Source: Porodaedalea pini (Eukaryota > Basidiomycota > Agaricomycetes > Hymenochaetales > Hymenochaetaceae). From it: a stretch of 64,000 nt of DNA. Shown here one piece after another: positions 59,852 through 64,000 of this stretch. Both the position numbers and the translations under genes were made by a program. Under the pieces are notes generated by a model that worked only from the letters and a program-made list of their open reading frames with translations, was not told the origin of the DNA and made no database searches. Where the stretch lies: contig NBAY01000008.1 in assembly GCA_002794775.1 (NCBI GenBank), positions 744,001 through 808,000 of the forward strand, given 5' to 3'. Within the stretch, counting starts at the first letter, position 1. The number at the start of each line of letters is the position of its first letter.

Positions 59852-62800
59852 TCAATAACGGCTATAGCCACGCCCTCGTCCGTTGTAAGAACTAGTTGGA
59901 GGGGCTCCGCGCCCGTAGCCACCATAGCTTCCTTGGGTTTGGTTATAATTGCTCCCGCTGTCTCCCCGCCCGCCACCATAGCTGCCGTATCCACCAGATA
60001 CGCCTCCCCTATCGCCTCCGTAACCACCATAAGTTACACTTCCGCCACCACTATTCCCATGTCCACCATAACCGCCTCGCGAGTTTCCTCTGTGCCCAGA
60101 ATTGTCACTGTATGCCTGCGAATAAGATGACGCCTGGTTATAAGACCCGTATCCTCTTCTGCTTCCATATCCTCCACTCTGGCTTGGACCACCGTAGGAC
60201 GATGCAGGTGGCTGCCGATTATAGCCATTCGTTCCGCTGCCCTGGTGATGGCCGTTGCTCGGGCGGCTATAATCACCCATAGGCGGTGGCTGATAAGACG
60301 AGCGAGCGGGCGGGCCTCCGTAGCTTGACCGGCCGTAATCTCCGCGTCCGCGCGGAGGAGGCAAACCACGGTCTCCGTATTGACTATTTCCATTTCCGTA
60401 GCTGCCGTATCCGCCGCCACCGTACCCCCCTCTTCCACCACCTCCGTAACCGCCATAGGGCTGTGCGCTGCCATATCCGCCTCTCGACGATCCACGCCCG
60501 CCTTCCCGACCACTATTGATAGCATGGAAACCAGCATCGCGGCCCCGTCCGCGTCCGCCACGACGAATCGTCTCATAGTCACCTTGCGTAAGCACTCGCT
60601 GCGGACGCCGCACACCCGGCAATAGCATCGAGCGATGAGGTCTGAGTTGCTTGGGGAAAAAGTAGAGCGCAGCAAGCGAGCAATCACCCACGATGTCCTC
60701 GAGACCCTGACTGGTGAGTGGACTCTCGTAAGTAGAACCAGGTACACATAAAGGATCTGGAAGGAGGCTCCCGTTCAGACCCTTGCTCTGACTGGGATCG
60801 ATTGGAACGGGCTTGATTCATAAAGGTTCAGCCAAGATAAGGTAGATGACCCGGTATGAAAACGAACCTTGTCATCCTTGCGCTTTGCGTAGAGGCTCTC
60901 CACAAGAGGATAGAGAGGGTGTTCATCGGCCACGTATATAACATTACTTCCCCATTTATTCCGCTTGACCTCATCCTCCGTCAGTCCCACGTATCGTGTA
61001 CCCATGGCGTCTAATAATCTCTTCTCGTCGATGAAGGGCAATAAAGCAACGCCTTGCCAGGCCATCTTCTTCCCGTTCATGTCTATCTCGAAAGACTCAG
61101 GATAAAAGTCAATAATAGGCGATTCAGAATCTGTCATCAGGCTATGGAAAACCTCAGGAATGTGGTGTCGGCTAGTCGAATATTAGTGCAGTTCAATGAT
61201 AGGAGAAAGTAAGATACAGACCTAGCGGGCGGGAAGACTCCCATTAGTTGTTCAAAAGGCTTAAACGGTTGACCAATGTTAAACTTGATATTCATTTTCG
61301 ACACTTCGACAAAGTCCGCTGCAAAGGGAGCGAAGTGAAATGGATAGTACCATGTCCAAGACGGTGTCTGTATTTTAGATGTAAGCAGCGACTCCAATAT
61401 AGCTTTGCAGAAACGTACCCCTTGATAATAATATTGTAGGACCCAGGCCATGCCTTCAATATAAGAGGTGGTGATTCTATACGCAGCGCTAGGTAAGCAA
61501 AAACACAAGGAACGCATTGACCAACTCCACTCACTTCTTTCGGAATTCGGTGTCACTGAGCTCAACACCAAACTTTTGTCTGTAATATCGTTCTTTGTAC
61601 CCAGGTTCATAAAGTCTGCGCCAGTCGAACTTAGTAAAGAAGGATCAAATGCAATGTACGAACTTACTTGACGTTATCCTCTTGCTCTACTGAACCGTCC
61701 GGATTGACTTTCCGAACAAGGGCCATACTCGTATCAGCAGGCGCATCTTCCTCTTCATCATCAGGTCCTAAATCGAGATCTTCGTCGTCTTCGCCTTCGG
61801 CATCAAGCTCATCGATCTTGCGCTTGACTCCTTGAGGTGACGAGTCGCCATCAGCACCTGTGTCTTCAGTAGTAGCTACTGGCTCTTCAAGCTGATTAGC
61901 TTCAGAAGCAGGTTGAGCCATTAAGTGTTGTTCATCCACCCCGGGCATACTCTCATCTGTATTGGCGGGCTCAGGCTCGGCGGACGCTAGTTCTGTCTGA
62001 GGCGAAGTCTCTACTTTCGCAGTCACGTCAACCTTTGTCGCCGCGGCTTTCTGCTTAGCCACATGCTTCTTCCGTGCTGCAGGGTTCACCGGTACGGCAC
62101 TCATCATCTCCGCCTTTAGCATCTCCGCCGCACTGAGATTTGCCATACGAATTTGCCGCCTGTTTGCAACCCAGTCGCCGTTCGAGCCAGTGATGGCGGC
62201 CACCGCTGCTGCCTTCGCATCTTCGGTACCAGTTCCTGGTGCCGGAGAACCCAAACCTAATGAGCTCGCAGCGTTCTCAAAGCTGTCAAAGTTTGGGCGA
62301 GGAGGCAGACCGTGCGTTGACGATAGTCCTGGAGGTGCTGAAGGGGCACCGGTGAGCTGAAGAGTCGCTGAAGGTTTGGCAGACACGATGGATCCACCAT
62401 TGCGCCCTTCGGCCTCAAGCTTACGCCTCTTCGTGTTTTGCTCTTGCCTTTCTTCGGCTACGCAAATGCAAACAAATCGGATGAATATCATATCTCAAAA
62501 AGCGGTCAAATAAGCAGCTCAGCGGACCTTCGCGTCTACGCCTGAAGATTTCATCCTCACGGCTGGCGAGACCCTCAAGGATGATTTCTGCACGCGCGTA
62601 CTCAAGACTTCCGTGATTCGTCACGTATCCTCCCATTCTGGGTAACTCGTTTTTCCAGATTTTCAATAACGTGTCGATAGCTCCTTCACGGATTTCGAGG
62701 GAGGGAAGATGGGGAAGGAAATCGTTTCCGACGAAGAAAATGAGGAGCACCCAGTCGTCGATAGCACGTTCAATGTCAAAAGGGAAGGGAGCATTTGCAA

Positions 62801-64000
62801 TGTTGAGTTCGATTTCAAGATATTCTCGGAGGATAGAGACGTCGAGGAAGATAAATGGTTTCTTTGTGACGGGGGCATTTTTTGTATCGTTGTCATCTGC
62901 TTTTATCTTCTTCTCACCAGTACATTGAGCAGCATAATGTCCCTCCTGTCCGCAAATACGGCAAGCTGTCGGGCTGGTGTCTTGGAAGAATACATCCTCA
63001 CGAAGAACACGAAAATGAGGTTCATGGGTAGCAAGGGACAGCATGATAAGATCGGCATCCTAAACAGCAGTTAAAGCATGAGTTCATACCGAACCAAACT
63101 TAACGACCAAGAAACTTACCAAGCCATAAATTACATGACGCGTGTTGGGATCATGCCCAGGGTTGGTACGCTGTCTACGAATGAAGTCCATAATTTTGTG
63201 TTCCCCCTCACCCGGAACGCTCGCGTCCGAGATAATGACTTCGAGTTGCTTCCAGCCTGGATCGATGTTCATCTTCTGCACAACCCAGTATCGCAACGAC
63301 TGCGCAAGGAGGTCCATAAAAGGCGTTCCGGGTGTAATAGCATTAGAGTCCCATGCTTTTTTGTCTCTCATTTCGTCTGTAATGGTCTGACCCATAGCTA
63401 ATAAAATGCTCAGTAAATGTGTCAGAATTTGAGAGCATGCAAAACTCACATTCCCAAAGCACCAGCGATTCCTTCCTTGCCTCCTCCTTTTCTTTTGCTT
63501 CCTGAGATGACCGAAAGCGACGAGACCGCTGCTGATTCATCTTCGCACGGGGAGCAACACCATCTGCAAGAGAATGTATAAAGTGTGACAAACATGCAAG
63601 GGGTGTGAGACGCACCGATAGCCATCAATAACAACTTGCGAGGCCTTATCATGTTCACAACGCGTTCCGTATATTTGAATACTTCGATCATCATCTCTTC
63701 TTCAGTCTCAGGCGCGGGCCTGCCTTCAGGGTGTGTGCAAGGATGCACCTCGAAAAACGTTAATTGATAGCAGGAACGGGCTAGTAATTGATACTCACGA
63801 TGCCGTTCATGTCCAAGTACAGGTTATCAAATTCCGTGCCATTAGGATTGGGTCCATTAAAGTCTATAGGTATCGCAACGTCCTTGCCATCCTGGCCAGT
63901 AACTTTTACTTCATCTTCTTCAACAACGGGTAGAACTGTCCGACAATTCCAATTAGAATTACAAAATGCGACTTGGTACAAGATTCGTAACTCACCGATT
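59852..64000 (-). CDS. RAT1: 5'-3' exoribonuclease XRN2/Rat1, lacking only the first exon
   Basis: The minus strand enters the window at the end of exon 1 (donor near 63994) and continues through many short exons: [98 protein letters not shown], then [21 protein letters not shown] zinc knuckle ([14 protein letters not shown]) marks the nuclear XRN2 type. Catalytic acidic residues in the LDMNG and GEGEHKI boxes are intact. Later come [18 protein letters not shown], an acidic linker, [17 protein letters not shown] and a long RGG/GYGG-rich tail ending RGRGYSRY. The enzyme degrades 5'-monophosphate RNA in the nucleus, in transcription termination and rRNA processing. The RGG tail is absent from budding-yeast Rat1. 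Confidence 0.93.

Noticed and set aside
60034..60747. Long minus-strand ORF in another frame across the RGG tail of XRN2, and plus ORFs opposite it
   Set aside because: The GGN-rich repeat opens all frames; the frame continuous with the XRN2 domains is the real one.

Overview
The window reads as a nuclear contig from a mushroom-forming basidiomycete (Agaricomycetes). The reasons are: dense genes on both strands, almost all split by introns of about 45-65 bp with GT..AG ends; Agaricomycete-type families (F-box/LRR proteins, a DE(x)xD sesquiterpene synthase, a KDM3-type JmjC protein, a protein with an apparent MLKL-like N-terminal helical bundle); and several transposon families. All family calls come from reading translations and motifs; no database search was run.

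Layout. 1-2.9 kb: the N-terminus of an unrecognised acidic protein (minus strand) and a 2.2-kb fold-back element. 4.0-6.3 kb: TRAPPC2L (plus) converging on deoxyhypusine synthase (minus). 7.6-9.5 kb: an arrestin-like protein, whose dispersed paralogue lies at 44.5-46.1 kb. 9.5-12.9 kb: no gene I can support. 12.9-17.6 kb: a 10-exon KDM3-like histone demethylase. 18.6-21.5 kb: an intron-rich gene whose product looks like a four-helix bundle plus a degenerate kinase-like region (MLKL-like), followed by a decayed tandem copy of its 3' end. 23.6-26.3 kb: an F-box protein (plus) and an MTFP1/MTP18-type mitochondrial fission protein (minus).

26.3-38.8 kb is a transposon-rich block. A 743-bp MITE abuts the MTFP1 start codon. 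A 6.9-kb Ty3/gypsy element with chromodomain is bounded by two 424-bp LTRs and a GCCGA target duplication. A 675-bp CAGT-type MITE follows. Then comes a sesquiterpene synthase pseudogene, one of whose introns has been filled by a 2.6-kb segmental duplication. That duplication (copy A, 35.4-38.06 kb) corresponds to 48.9-52.7 kb (copy B). Each copy holds a small coiled-coil gene, a 1-kb inverted-repeat hairpin, and the 3' exon of the mitochondrial ribosomal protein mS34 gene. Copy B contains the intact mS34 gene and also received a Helitron, so copy A serves as the empty site that defines the Helitron ends exactly. A second Helitron copy lies at 56.0-57.3 kb.

39.7-48.5 kb is a normal gene block: a CaaX-terminated Ser/Pro/Gln-rich protein, class III alcohol dehydrogenase (S-hydroxymethylglutathione dehydrogenase), Vfa1-like VPS4-associated protein, arrestin-like paralogue, and an Atg37/ACBD-type acyl-CoA-binding protein with a C-terminal membrane segment. 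52.4-64 kb: mS34, an FGGY carbohydrate kinase (YDR109C/FGGY type), a frameshifted F-box protein, and most of the nuclear 5'-3' exoribonuclease XRN2/Rat1 with an RGG-rich tail (N-terminal exon off the window).

Most genes are unrelated housekeeping functions. The most notable biology is (i) the MLKL-like gene and its tandem remnant, (ii) the paired coiled-coil genes with conserved flanks but unrelated bodies, (iii) a hairpin whose loop is flipped between the two copies, and (iv) MITEs sitting at the start codons of two genes for mitochondrial proteins.
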